From NCBI GenBank assembly GCA_029204225.1, contig CM055101.1:41812927-41876926 (forward strand): DNA of 64,000 nt, in the 5' to 3' direction. Origin of the DNA: Diphasiastrum complanatum (lineage: Eukaryota > Streptophyta > Lycopodiopsida > Lycopodiales > Lycopodiaceae). Below, piece by piece: positions 24,401-31,691 of the stretch. Below the pieces are notes generated by a model. It had not been told where the DNA came from and did no database searches. It saw only the letters and a program-made list of their open reading frames with translations. Numbering within the stretch: position 1 is the stretch's first letter; each line of letters begins with the position of its first letter. The translations under genes were made by a program, and so were the position numbers.

Positions 24401-27400
24401 TTCTGCTATATCTCTAATCTCGTCTCTTCCTGAAAATAAGCAAGACGTGCCAAACTTCAATGCTAGACCTACTACAACCGTGTGCAACCACACCTCTTTA
24501 ATATCTTCAACAAGAACTTCCACTGAAAGAAGCCACGCTTACGCAATAGCAATGGCCTTCGTACAAGTTTGCAAACATTTCGATCTCTATAAACAAAAAG
24601 TTAGGACTTGACTGGATGAATAAATGCTAACTAACAATGTTGAGCTAGGGAGAAAGAAGCTTGTTTATGTAAATATCACTCGATGGAAAAAACCATAAAG
24701 CTTCTTAACAATTATTAACTCTAAATATACATGGCTCTAAACGTTCTCAGTTAGTAATTGACAAATGTAATCCTGAAACATGGAACACCTCCAACAAAGA
24801 TTGCACTTATTGTTACAGTTTGAATAATTACTATGTTATTAATAGTGGGACATAATGAGAAATTCATCACTTCCTTTCTTATCAAATATTATGCCTTCTT
24901 CAGATTGTCATTTCTGAAGAAACTAGATGTAATGTTTTGCACTCCAATAATGACTACAACAATGATAACCACCAATATGGTCTTCTGGTATTCTACTTGA
25001 AAGAATGTCTTTGGATGGACTACTATTGCTCAAAATCTGGCCAAAGTCATAGTGCCAGGGACTATTTTTTCAGTTATCTTTGCAGTCTGACCTTGATATG
25101 TTTTCTACCTAAGCTCTTTGAGTGTCAGAGGTTGATTTCAGATTAATGTATTGTATCTTGAAAAGTTACTCAAGTACCAAATCTTTCCCAAAGCTCTTTT
25201 TATCCATGTTATGAGTCTGCCTTATCGGGTATGCACTTGACTTACCTCATGAAAAGTGCATAAAAGAATTCTGATTAGCATACACCATCATTTATTTGGA
25301 ACTCCACTCAACATGGCTCAGTGGATTTCAGCCAATGGCTTTAAACAGCAGTTACTTTTTACCTAGGTTTTCATGAAGTTCTCATGACTTCGCCAATTAA
25401 TGTCAAGAAATATGCCAAAGAGCTTGCTTAATGATGCTTGATACAACCACAGAGCAACATGCAAACCTAAACTTGCCAATGTGAGCTCCAGCACATCAAA
25501 ACATCTGAAACCAAATTGTGGATCTTACAAAATGGAAATCAATAAGCTTAGGTACTATAAGCCAACATCAATCAAGGTTTGAGAGCAAAACATGGAGTAG
25601 ATCTCATTTGTTTAGAAAACAATAAAGGAGCTAGTCACAAACTCGACTAGTCAACTTGTAACTTCAAAGCTTCTTGTCAATGAATCAACATCTCGTAGAA
25701 AATGACTAAGACTATATTTGGGAGATACAACCCCCCCCCCCAATGTCAATCTTATTTAAGCTAACACCTAACATTGTTCTAAACTTCTCAAACTTGTCTT
25801 TACTAAGCGGTTAAGTAGAGATATCAGCAATTTGATTGTTGGCATCGCAGCTAGCTCAATCTTATCACTGTCTTTTCTCTTGTATAAAGTGTTGGTCGAC
25901 CTCTATATGCTTTGTCCTTCCATGGTAGACTGGATTTCTTGCAAGTAAGTGCAATAATGGAGGTTCTACTTGAGCAATCTGCATATCGTCACAAGTGGTC
26001 CTCGTAATCACCCTAGACTCAGCTTCCGTGGATGATAAAGCAATAATGGGCTGTTTTTTGCTCCACCAAGAACTGGCCCCTAAACCTAGGCTAAAGCAAT
26101 AGCCTGCCATCGATCTCCGATAGTCTTTATTACCTGCCCATCTGATCTGAACAACCTTCCAGTTGAAGATCACCATCCTCAATGTATCCAATCCTATAGG
26201 TCATTGTCCCTCACATAAAGTAAGATCCGCTTGGTTACCTTCCAATGTAATTCAATAGGGTTACTCATAAATTGGCTTGCATCCACTAATTGACAATAGA
26301 GAATCTCTATTGTCATAAATTTGCAAATGAAGGACCCTCATCCTTTGATGGCTTGTTGCTTGCATCCACTAGTGTGCTAATGTGCTTGCTTTCTTGCATA
26401 TTTAACCTATCAGCTGCTTCCAACATGCCATGAGCTCCCATGTGTCATTCTTGAAAATGGAGTCATACTCCTCCTGCATGGCTTGTTGCCATACCTTTTC
26501 CTTCATGAAAGAACTATGGCTCATCTGCTTCCAAACTTGTGGACATAATGGCAAAATTAATCTCATGTCTCATGAGACCTAATTGATCTTCTAGCACCAT
26601 ATTCATTACTCTCTCCTTCCTCCAAAATATGTCCCTTTGATTGTTTTCAATACCACCTAGGAAGCTTCTTCCTAGTGGTAGGTTGTTAGGGACCCAACTC
26701 CCTTGGGTCCCAAACCCAACTTGAAACTGAACGATGACTGGGCCCGTTGACTTGACCAGTGACTCGTGGACCTGCATGGTTGCCATGTGTCATGTTCCAG
26801 GATGTGTGCTAGGCTTGGAGACTCCCACCTTGGAGGTATACAAGGAGAGGAGGTCTCTTAATCCATTCATTCTATCTACCTAGGAGGTGGATGGAGAGCA
26901 CTTGTGCACAACCAGGATGAGCGCTTGTGCATAGCCAGGAGGAGTGTTAGCCTGAGGTAGGAGATGGCTGAAGGGCTTTGGCAGTGGTATGGGACGCTGT
27001 CAGGGTTGGAGGTCAAATCTTGCTTGTTATAGGTCACGGGCCAAGGCACGGAGGGTGGACCCAGATTAGGTCCTGCGGTGGGGTGGATCGTGAGCGTTCG
27101 GTTTCCTTGATGATCGGCACCTGTTGGCTTAGGGTTTCGAGATCGTAACAGATGGTATCAGAGCCACCTTAATCTATGTACAGGTCTGATCGATCCATCT
27201 TGGCGGATTGTATGTTTTCTAAGACTTTGGAATCCCGTTTTTCCTTTTGTGAATCGTCATCTTTTTCTTTTTTTTTTTAATTTCCGAAACACTGGATTCG
27301 AGTAGTTGGCGCAAACCAGGTGAGCTTTGCACCATCCTCTCGTCATGCCAGATCTTTTTTCAGGAGAGAAGAAAGATAGATCCCCCGATGTCGTGATTCC

Positions 27401-30400
27401 ATGGTTGGATCGTTGGAGTTCGCATTTCTCTATGCACGATTCAACGAACGACAATAAGATCAGTATGGCCGTCATGTATTTACGAGGTAAAGCATTTACC
27501 TAGTGGCAGGATCTTCGAGGCAAGGCCGATGTCCCCAAGTCTTGGGAGGATTTTTGTTAAGGCCTTTAAGGTGGCCTTCTTACCCATCTTGGATGACTTC
27601 GAGTTCTATCGCCAATATCCGACGATTCATATGGGGAACCGGCCCTTGGATGCATACTTGCAAGATTTTCAAGAGGTATATTCTCGTTTTGCTACAAGAA
27701 TAGATCCTGCTTTAGTCAAGTTGCATTATATTTTGGGATTGCCCAAAGACTTTCAACTTGAAGTAAGGAGGAACCAGCATCATACTCTCGAGGATGATGT
27801 TCGCTATGCTAAGCTATACAATGATACTCGTGTAGTAGCTAAGCCTGAGCCTGCTGGAGCAAAGGGTAAAAAGACAATCTTTTCGAAGAAAGAAAAAGAA
27901 AAAGTGAAGGGTTCTCCCTTGGAGCCAAGTGGATCAAAGAAATAATCTTCAATGGACCAAGAAACCTTCGCAAAGGCCAGGAGCGACAATATGTGGTTCA
28001 ATTGCATGGAACCGGGTAGTGCCAGAAGAAAAGGAAAAATGTTAAAGGGGCTTCCTTTAAGGCGTCAGGTAACATTTCAAGCATTGATCTAACGTGACCA
28101 TCGGTATGTGGTAAAGCTGGCCACAGGAGCAGAGAGCCAAGTTTGGGACTGGATAGTCCCACGTCTTCCTGTACAAATTCAGGGATATAAGGATAAATTA
28201 GATTTTCATGTAATGAATTTGGATAAAGTAGACATAATACTTGGTAAGGAGTGGTTCTATGATGGTTCTATGAGAGGAATGAGTCGTTAAAGAAAAACTA
28301 TGTAACCCACAGTTTGTCGTTCTTGCATAACGGCTCCCACAATGAATTGAATGGAAATGTGGATATTTCTTCTCCTTACATGCTTTCTGCTTTGGAAATT
28401 GTTAAATGTATGGATGTTGTTGATTGTAATTCTTATTTACGTTGGTTGAAGGATTTCACATACCATGAAGAATGCAATTCACAATATTATAATTTCCAAA
28501 TGGAATTATTGTCTAACAACCTAAAACAAGAAAATTCACCGGAAGGTGAAACCTTTAGAAGACTTAGACAAGATTTTAACGATGTGTTTCCTGAAAAGCT
28601 TCCAGAGAGTCTTCCCCCCTCTAGGGGAGTTGACCATGGTATTAAACTCATTCTTGGTAGTTCATGAGTACTACAGAGGAGGATGAAGTTTATAGACAGC
28701 TGCAAAACTATCTTAAGATGGGCCATGTAAGGCCTAGTAAGTCCCCTTGGGAGGCTCCAGTTATCTTAGTTGATAAAAAAGACGGAGGTACTCGTCTTTG
28801 TGTGGACTGTAAAAAGTTAAATAAATTAACGATTAAGGACCGTTACTCCTTACCTCGAATGGATGAGCTAGCTGATCGATTACACGGTGCCCTCTCTCTG
28901 CTGTGTATATGGCGCTCGTGGTCTAACATGCGAAATGGATGGCTGATCTGTGGGTGTATCACTCTCTCTGGGAGGACCTGTTGAAGCATGTGGTACATCT
29001 GCCGCCAAAGAAGAGGAGGGACGAGAAGGACCCGTTGCCGCTGATCCAACCTGCTCATGTGACGCTCTCCCCTCTGAACTAAGCCCTGTTGCTGCGGGTA
29101 GAACTGGAGTGGCCTCGCCTAGACCATGCACTACACCTAAACCCTACCCTGAACGTGCTGTACTAGGCTCTGCACCCGTAGTAGGCCGTGCCTGCCTATC
29201 TGTGAACCCTGCCTATGAACCTGCAGCAGCTCCTGCTCCCTGTCCCTGTCCCTGTCCCTGTCCCTACCGGAAACCTGTGATGCACCATCAGGCCCGTACA
29301 TAATAGACAACCTCTGCCTCTCCTCATCAGAAATCCTGGGGCAATCATATATGCCCAATGCCCGCCCACTCGGCCCTCTGGCCCTCAGTAAGTGAGCCCT
29401 AACCCTGGTAAGTGATCCTGTGAAGAGACCACCACAATGCAAGCATCTCCATCTGCGGACTCATGTGCCATGGTGTGTAGCCACATCCCCCTCGGTAAGC
29501 TCAACCTCGCCTGAAAGGCCTCGGCCCCGCACCGGCATCGTGTCAACAAGAGATCAAACCTGCAAACAAAAATAAGCAGGCAACCATTCATTAGAAAAAA
29601 ACACACTGCATTGAAAACATTACCAGCCTAAAACAGAGCTCAACACATCCGAGCACACGTCACAATGATTCTAGTAAAATCATAGCAAGTGCCAAAAAAC
29701 ACACGAGATTAGGGCGAGGGATAGAATTATTTCAGTATGAGCGAAAACGGGCGACTGACGTTAGCGAGGTCATAATCGCGTTTTTGTGCAACTATGAAAT
29801 TTTGTAATGATACTTCAGCTTCTTCTTGGGAAAAGCATTAGAAACTAAATATAATTAGGCTTATGGTAAAAGCCTAGGCGTGTTCAATCTAACAACAGCA
29901 TTTTATGCTATGGGAACGAATTATTCTTTAAGCAAAAACCTTTATTAAGAGTCCTTTCATGGGAGTCCAATTGATAGCCGAGAAGATGACCAGAACCGGT
30001 TCCAATACGCCCAAAACTACTAAAACTTCCATCTCTAACAAAATTGCCAACTACTTGACTCTACACAATCCATAAACAATAACTTGGTTAGATCCAAGAT
30101 TTAGACGAACTAAAAGACTAAATGTCTAAGAGAATACAAGTCAAAAGGCATAAGCATCAAATTGGTGTTTTACAAGTACTAAAGTCTCTAAATCATCTAT
30201 AATATTGGGAGGAAATAATATCAAAACATTTAACTAAGCAACTAATGTCCATTATTTCAATCACCTATCTTCAATTCGCACACTCAAAAGCTTGTATCTA
30301 GGAATCGATTTAAATGCTTCAATGCAAATTCATACGTACCTATTTAAGGCAATATTAAACCCATGTATTGAGGCTCAATTACATCGAAAACATGATTTAT

Positions 30401-31691
30401 TACTGATTTATTTTGTTAACATACTAGATTTCACAGCTAGTTTGATTGTTTCCAATATTCCTAAAAGGCACAAGGAACTCCAAAATCTCAACCTGGCCAC
30501 CAGCACCCTTGGTAAAGGTTGGATCAGAAGAATAAATGTTATCATCAAGGACTCGTCCACATCCTGTACAACATCTATGAACACCAAAACACGATAAGAA
30601 ATGTCAAAAACGATTATCTGAATAAAATATATAAACTTCAAAGTAGAACGAAGTACAAAAGTTGACAAAGATGAAATTTTAAGTGATCTTAGCAATGTTT
30701 CAGCACCATATTTTTATCTAACGAAAAAGATAATTGAGAGCCTCATGGCTCAAATCAAAAAGTTTGCACGTGACAGAAAAAGTGGCATGAATAGTTAGAT
30801 TTATTTCTTATCGACATAGTTGTTCTTCATCCATGTTAGAGCCCAAACAGTTTGTGGACTCATCATCTCATGAAGATTTAGGCTACGTATGAATTTAGAT
30901 TTGTTCTATATTGCAATAACATGGTTCCTAGCTTAATGCTCAAAGGCCCATCCATGTAAGAGTCAATTCCACATATGGGTAAGTAAATCAGCAAGTCATT
31001 GTTTCCTAGTAAGGACTACTACTTCGTACAAAGTCACATTCAATTTAAGCTCCATGACATTTTTGGCAGCCCTCAAAGATATCTAGGTGATACCCATTTG
31101 TTCTTCACTCCATCTTAAAGTTCAATAAAAGATTGACATGGCCTTGAATGAGTCCACTACCAAAGAGTCAACCTAACGCCAAAAACGACATTGACCAAGA
31201 ATCAAGAATGAAAAGCCAAGTTCTCTAGCCCAAGTTAGACTTTAGGTGTCACCAGCTGTGACTTGGTAAGGACATCTTACAAGAGATCAAAGACGCAGGA
31301 TGACCTCCTAGTCATCAATATTTGGATTGTGATAGAGCTAGTTAGTGGCAAGCAAGGGTGGTGATTTGGTAATCCTTGAGCCATATCATGACAAAGGGGT
31401 GGTGGTCGTTCGTAGTGACCACACTAGACTCATTGGGTTCGAGGCATAGAGATCATGTCAGTTAACAATCATGTGAACCAAGGATCATAAAGGCACGTAG
31501 AAGGTTTAAACAGCATGTCACATGAACTATTGTGGAAAGACGTAGCATTCTCATCAATAGCTAGTTTTGGAGATTTTGATAGAGAAACTTTTAGATATTG
31601 GTAAAGTCTTCGATTGGGATACTCACATAAAACCATTGATATCATCACGCTCTGTAACTTGATCTTTTCCACAATAACTGCACCAAACCAT
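3336..31691 (-). CDS. BRF1: TFIIIB subunit BRF1 (TFIIB-related factor), 10 exons, 3' part off the left edge
   Basis: BRF1 bridges TFIIIC, TBP and RNA polymerase III at tRNA and 5S genes in the nucleus. Exons (minus): 31691-31627, 30574-30493, 30060-29940, 24429-24344, 24159-24083, 22028-21972, 20226-20114, 5243-5143, 3705-3619, 3416-3336. All nine junctions between them are GT-AG, all phases agree, and 290 codons read without a stop. The zinc ribbon uses C4, C7, C24 and C27. Cyclin repeat 1 covers about 91-190 ([35 protein letters not shown]). Cyclin repeat 2 covers about 195-290 ([46 protein letters not shown]). This order and these motifs are diagnostic of BRF1 rather than TFIIB. The start lies in a good context (CTCAACCATGG). 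The linker and TBP-binding C-terminus were not found. Introns range from 184 bp to 14.9 kb, and the large ones are packed with retroelements. Confidence 0.94.
3619..3705 (-). CDS. BRF1: BRF1 exon 9 (cyclin repeat 2)
   Basis: Reads [20 protein letters not shown] and ends TKNDV. The acceptor is TTGCAG, the donor GTATGA, and both ends are phase 0. [17 protein letters not shown] across the exon 8-9 join is almost invariant in BRF1. Confidence 0.95.
3706..5142 (-). other. BRF1 intron 8
   Basis: AT-rich intron of 1437 bp with no recognisable element. A short inverted repeat ATGCCATG/CATGGCAT sits near 4131-4150. Confidence 0.7.
5143..5243 (-). CDS. BRF1: BRF1 exon 8 (start of cyclin repeat 2)
   Basis: Reads [20 protein letters not shown] and [13 protein letters not shown]. 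The acceptor at 5244 (TTTGTAG) makes the split codon C+GG, Arg, giving the family's FTDRLL join. The donor is GTGTGC. A second acceptor at 5319 would extend the exon upstream by 75 bp in the same frame. Confidence 0.93.
5514..7227 (-). other. Coding-like but unrecognised region downstream of a copia protease
   Basis: On the minus strand several overlapping open frames (7120-6590, 6729-6265, 6146-5514) follow directly after the copia gag-protease, where integrase and RT should be. One reads [17 protein letters not shown] and [21 protein letters not shown] recognise no integrase, RT or RNase H motif. It may be acquired or rearranged sequence carried by a non-autonomous element, broken by frameshifts. 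Confidence 0.4.
7228..8570 (-). pseudogene. Ty1/copia gag and protease (no pol downstream)
   Basis: The frame from 8570 to 8094 is a UBN2-type gag ([44 protein letters not shown]). A frame change near 8100 leads into 8151-7228, which holds a basic stretch, a CCHC knuckle [14 protein letters not shown], the protease active site [13 protein letters not shown], and the usual post-protease [13 protein letters not shown]. No GAG-pre-integrase, integrase or RT follows. The gag frameshift makes it non-functional as one polyprotein. It lies in BRF1 intron 7, in the same orientation as the gene. Confidence 0.9.
9222..9234 (-). promoter_or_regulatory. Degenerate primer-binding site of the minus-strand copia
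   Basis: The minus strand reads TGGTATTAGAGCT, one change from the initiator tRNA-Met PBS. It directly abuts an LTR end ACA. Confidence 0.75.
9235..9727 (-). mobile_element. LTR of the gag-protease copia
   Basis: Begins TGTGAAGG next to the PBS and plausibly ends TTTCCCACA, giving TGTG...CACA ends and about 493 bp. A TATATATTG promoter-like string lies on the minus strand near 9590, followed by a purine/pyrimidine-rich segment. The partner LTR on the other side was not found, so the 3' end of the element is probably lost. Confidence 0.6.
9800..10248 (-). pseudogene. Ty3/gypsy reverse transcriptase, distal fragment
   Basis: The minus strand encodes the RT core: [33 protein letters not shown] and the catalytic YLDDILIY. 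It then decays. It is the continuation of the RT fragment ending at 15479; the two halves were separated by insertion of the copia element 10249-15478. Confidence 0.85.
10249..10750 (+). mobile_element. 5' LTR of the copia element
   Basis: Runs from TGTTGGAATG to ATTTCCTACA. It contains tandem variants of a 22-28-bp unit (AATAGTCAAGTAGTTGGA) before the TATA-like ACTATATATATG near 10572, which is the likely transcription start region. Confidence 0.95.
10751..10762 (+). promoter_or_regulatory. Primer-binding site of the copia element
   Basis: TGGTATCAGAGT directly follows the LTR; it matches initiator tRNA-Met except for the last base. Confidence 0.93.
10924..11732 (+). pseudogene. Copia gag, one frameshift and one in-frame TAG
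   Basis: The first part (10924-11340) holds [30 protein letters not shown] and SKSAW. A one-base loss near 11310 moves the reading to the frame used from 11289 ([38 protein letters not shown]). A TAG at 11730-11732 separates it from the knuckle [14 protein letters not shown] (about 11770-11812), which is in the same frame as the pol ORF. UBN2-type gag is the family match. Confidence 0.9.
11871..14693 (+). CDS. Copia pol-like ORF: protease and integrase intact-looking, RT core deleted, linker duplicated
   Basis: A 940-codon open frame. The protease active site [11 protein letters not shown] is near 12045-12075. GAG-pre-integrase [12 protein letters not shown] is near 12465. Integrase follows with D in HSDICGP, D in RTDRGGEY and E in NGVAERKNR, then LRIFGCTAY and the [12 protein letters not shown] region. 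After the linker only the RT start survives ([18 protein letters not shown], ending LPNGAG at about 13915). The next residues, [16 protein letters not shown], belong to the far end of RT, so palm/YVDD and most of RT are gone without breaking the frame. RNase H is absent. From about 14290 the linker-like text ([32 protein letters not shown]) repeats 13441-13870 in diverged form. Confidence 0.92.
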   Translation: MEQQFGKEDNFFNNDYAFFTNNLISPQDEISATSNLAGFSAENSSFSALQVAVFSSIDWVIDSGATRHMTYNKEVFTKLVKVHDGSKVQGVDNTSYPIKGIGVIPIILPNGEEKYIRNVLYVPKIKKNLISVSTIINQGLVVEFKEDKCLIKDPKRSLMIIASGTLRGGLFLMDTYERRASSSFCLVASSSHSLELAELWHARFGHLNFASLKMLKRFNMVEDIPNIEHPEGHVCEGCILGKFQRQAFPIDGTIRVDGKFDLVHSDICGPMRTESIGRCKYFVTFIDDLSRFTWIYSMKAKSEVFQRFKDFLAMIENQFGHSLKILRTDRGGEYIKNTFGTYLQSKSIHHQMTTPYTPQQNGVAERKNRTIMEMARCMLKAKGLPHKFWTEAVITAAYISNRCPTKALKVLTPYEVWYGKKPIVSHLRIFGCTAYAFIPDKLRTKLDDKEVKCIFVGYSSESKGYRLFNMDTNKIIVSPDVHFDEKTSYDFAPTHVMKGDFPHDAYVEIFTDLVLPSNHEDKRLPSTSSGQPTTSSILQPIVHQEKPIYGEEQPVEDIGQQGPSSKNIGQQGPSSEHFGQQSVDKGKAVGQPKPIPKWLLQTLQDSKVDHFYEGKTRASTKSIAFADFSDFALISIEDGAVEPVFYEQARGVKYWEDAMQKEYNSLVKNHTWVLVDLPNGAGIFISQQRYIEQMLKQYSFFKSSQVDAYDGCISEKFHAKPFQFDVLAKAEKFKHSLEPFCTNRGGSQHVSISTFVQNVKSEHLFGENFSLLEESSMSSHASSRDSFDDAIVDASLDSLPNFYEEDVGQQVQSSSFGHLQPILHHEQSIMLQEQPPEDYGQHGPCWEHFGQQSVEQPITVPCRLLEEQDSKEMSYYERKAHASLKSVPLADFFGSTLTLHHDVGTSPILCEQVIDSKVREDVMPKEFGTLFYCPYGKKYF
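14969..14976 (+). promoter_or_regulatory. Polypurine tract
   Basis: AAGGAGGG immediately precedes the 3' LTR, as expected for plus-strand priming. Confidence 0.85.
14977..15478 (+). mobile_element. 3' LTR of the copia element
   Basis: 502 bp, the same length as the 5' LTR, starting TGTTGCAATG and ending TTCCTACA. It is followed by AATTC. Confidence 0.95.
15479..17420 (-). pseudogene. Ty3/gypsy gag-protease-RT start, several frameshifts
   Basis: Reading leftward on the minus strand: gag with [50 protein letters not shown] and [12 protein letters not shown]; a knuckle [14 protein letters not shown] in which the last Cys is Tyr; an aspartic protease [12 protein letters not shown] with [19 protein letters not shown]; then RT beginning [40 protein letters not shown] and [10 protein letters not shown], cut at 15479 by the copia element. 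Four or more frame changes separate the blocks. It is closely similar to the plus-strand copy at 27345-28887. Confidence 0.92.
17944..17955 (-). promoter_or_regulatory. Degenerate PBS of the minus-strand gypsy
   Basis: The minus strand reads TGGTATTAGAGG, upstream of the gag block, giving a consistent LTR-PBS-gag order. Confidence 0.7.
17958..18290 (-). mobile_element. LTR remnant of the minus-strand gypsy
   Basis: Adjacent to the PBS. It shares the string GGGGTGGATCGTGAGC-like (minus strand, near 18020-18040) with the plus-strand gypsy LTR at 26684-27150, which supports the same family. The outer end is not defined. Confidence 0.5.
18330..18790 (+). pseudogene. Copia RT/RNase H scrap
   Basis: Reads [50 protein letters not shown] and YVVSMVS, the thumb end of copia RT, then degenerates with stops. 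No LTR is attached. Confidence 0.85.
18791..19315. other. Unassigned intron sequence
   Basis: Part of BRF1 intron 7. No gene, element or repeat is recognised. Confidence 0.5.
19316..19972 (+). repeat. Three tandem copies of a ~223-bp module containing an exon-like segment
   Basis: Copies start at 19316, 19539 and 19750, with lengths 223, 211 and 223. The middle one lacks about 12 bp (GCGTCGTATGGTGC region). Each contains TTGCAG, then a 50-bp segment, then GTAAAT: 19459-19508, 19670-19719 and 19893-19942. The segment reads [17 protein letters not shown] with no stop. Copies are about 97-98% alike. The module lies about 140 bp beyond exon 7 in BRF1 intron 7, antisense to the gene. Confidence 0.88.
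20114..20226 (-). CDS. BRF1: BRF1 exon 7 (end of cyclin repeat 1)
   Basis: Reads [20 protein letters not shown] and [15 protein letters not shown] plus one base. The acceptor is TCTCAG and the donor GTAAGC. The PSLFIHRF segment is typical of the inter-repeat linker in BRF1. Confidence 0.95.
20227..21971. other. BRF1 intron 6, with a palindrome-rich patch
   Basis: No coding family is recognised. The part 21230-21560 is rich in the 11-mer GACACATGTCA and its complement. A possible TATA string (GTATAAACTG) lies near 21177, so a solo LTR or MITE is conceivable but unproven. Confidence 0.5.
21348..21391. repeat. 44-bp near-perfect palindrome
   Basis: The left arm GTGACACATGTCATGGTTGACC and the right arm are complementary with one mismatch, centred on CCGG between 21369 and 21370. 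It is embedded in two direct repeats of about 55 bp (about 21308-21360 and 21380-21435). Confidence 0.85.
21972..22028 (-). CDS. BRF1: BRF1 exon 6 (cyclin repeat 1)
   Basis: A 57-bp exon reading [18 protein letters not shown], flanked by one and two split-codon bases. The acceptor is ATGCAG and the donor is consensus GTAAGT. Both split codons (Arg, Val) fit the neighbours. Confidence 0.93.
22029..24082. other. BRF1 intron 5, with a diverged tandem duplication
   Basis: AT-rich, no coding family. Around 23172-23320 and 23323-23470 two copies of about 150-170 bp share GAGATG-ACTATGTG, TACCACTTGA-AA and GACCTTCTAAGAACAAG. Confidence 0.6.
24083..24159 (-). CDS. BRF1: BRF1 exon 5 (cyclin repeat 1)
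   Basis: Reads [20 protein letters not shown] and LYIVC plus two bases. [13 protein letters not shown] is one of the strongest BRF1 signatures. The acceptor is ACACAG and the donor GTATTG. The 184-bp intron 4 is the shortest in the gene. Confidence 0.95.
24344..24429 (-). CDS. BRF1: BRF1 exon 4 (cyclin repeat 1, start)
   Basis: Reads [15 protein letters not shown] and NAAHRLYV. The acceptor is TTTCAG, the donor GTATGT, and it ends in phase 0. Confidence 0.92.
24430..25859. other. Proximal part of BRF1 intron 3, nothing recognised
   Basis: AT-rich sequence with no domain. A run of about 12 C occurs near 25730-25741. Confidence 0.5.
25860..26683 (-). pseudogene. Copia pol relic (linker, RT start, RNase H end)
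   Basis: Reading leftward: linker text [15 protein letters not shown], the RT start [20 protein letters not shown] near 26490-26400, then a deletion, then RNase H with [34 protein letters not shown] and [15 protein letters not shown]. The RT palm is missing. The gypsy LTR beginning at 26684 abuts it, so the gypsy probably inserted into this relic. Confidence 0.88.
26684..27150 (+). mobile_element. 5' LTR of a plus-strand gypsy
   Basis: 467 bp from TGTTAGGGACCC to GATCGTAACA, with complementary ends TGTTA/TAACA. It is followed two bases later by a perfect PBS. Confidence 0.85.
27153..27164 (+). promoter_or_regulatory. Primer-binding site of the plus-strand gypsy
   Basis: Exact TGGTATCAGAGC. 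Confidence 0.92.
27345..27945 (+). pseudogene. Ty3/gypsy gag
   Basis: From ATG 27345: [35 protein letters not shown] and [11 protein letters not shown], then TAG near 27500 in the position where the sister copy has Trp, a further stop and a frame change. The later frame (27529-27945) reads [40 protein letters not shown] and a basic tail. Confidence 0.88.
28090..28660 (+). pseudogene. Ty3/gypsy protease-RT spacer
   Basis: 28108-28290 reads [20 protein letters not shown] and [15 protein letters not shown], the C-terminal half of the protease; the DSGS-type active site is deleted. 28314-28667 reads the spacer up to [20 protein letters not shown], leading into RT. Confidence 0.85.
28664..28887 (+). 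pseudogene. Ty3/gypsy RT, truncated
   Basis: Reads [40 protein letters not shown] and [17 protein letters not shown], then stops abruptly at about 28887 where a GC-rich unrelated sequence starts. The YLDD part and the 3' LTR are absent. Confidence 0.88.
28888..29538 (-). pseudogene. BED-type zinc finger fragment (hAT/DUF659-like), GC-rich
   Basis: From ATG 29538 the minus strand reads [20 protein letters not shown], one in-frame TGA near 29460, then a finger [20 protein letters not shown] followed by [20 protein letters not shown], ending at 29137. CxxC, the LTRV-AHL helix and the distal C-P--S-E-R follow the plant BED/DUF659 plan. An [10 protein letters not shown] tract (from tandem GGGACA) follows it. 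29131-28888 keeps an open Ser/Pro-rich frame. Base composition is far richer in GC than the surroundings. It could be a host-gene fragment carried by a transposon. Confidence 0.7.
29539..29939. other. End of BRF1 intron 3
   Basis: No element or gene is recognised between the BED fragment and exon 3. Confidence 0.5.
29940..30060 (-). CDS. BRF1: BRF1 exon 3 (linker to the first cyclin fold)
   Basis: Begins [12 protein letters not shown] and ends SHERTLNK plus one base. The acceptor is TGTAG and the donor GTTTTT is poor, but the join to exon 4 (G+GA, Gly) restores the family's ERTL...GRDEI continuity. Confidence 0.92.
30493..30574 (-). CDS. BRF1: BRF1 exon 2 (second zinc-ribbon pair)
   Basis: Reads [16 protein letters not shown] and on through [10 protein letters not shown], giving the second CxxC pair (C24, C27) and the B-reader-like segment. 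The acceptor is CATAG and the donor is a weak GTTGAG. It ends in phase 0. Confidence 0.93.
30575..31626. other. BRF1 intron 1
   Basis: 1052 bp, AT-rich, nothing recognised. Confidence 0.7.
31627..31691 (-). CDS. BRF1: BRF1 exon 1 (start codon, first zinc-ribbon pair)
   Basis: Encodes residues 1-21 plus two bases, beginning [17 protein letters not shown]. It supplies C4 and C7 of the zinc ribbon. The donor is GTGAGT. Phase 2 at the end matches exon 2, which starts with one completing base (AT+A, Ile). Confidence 0.93.
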
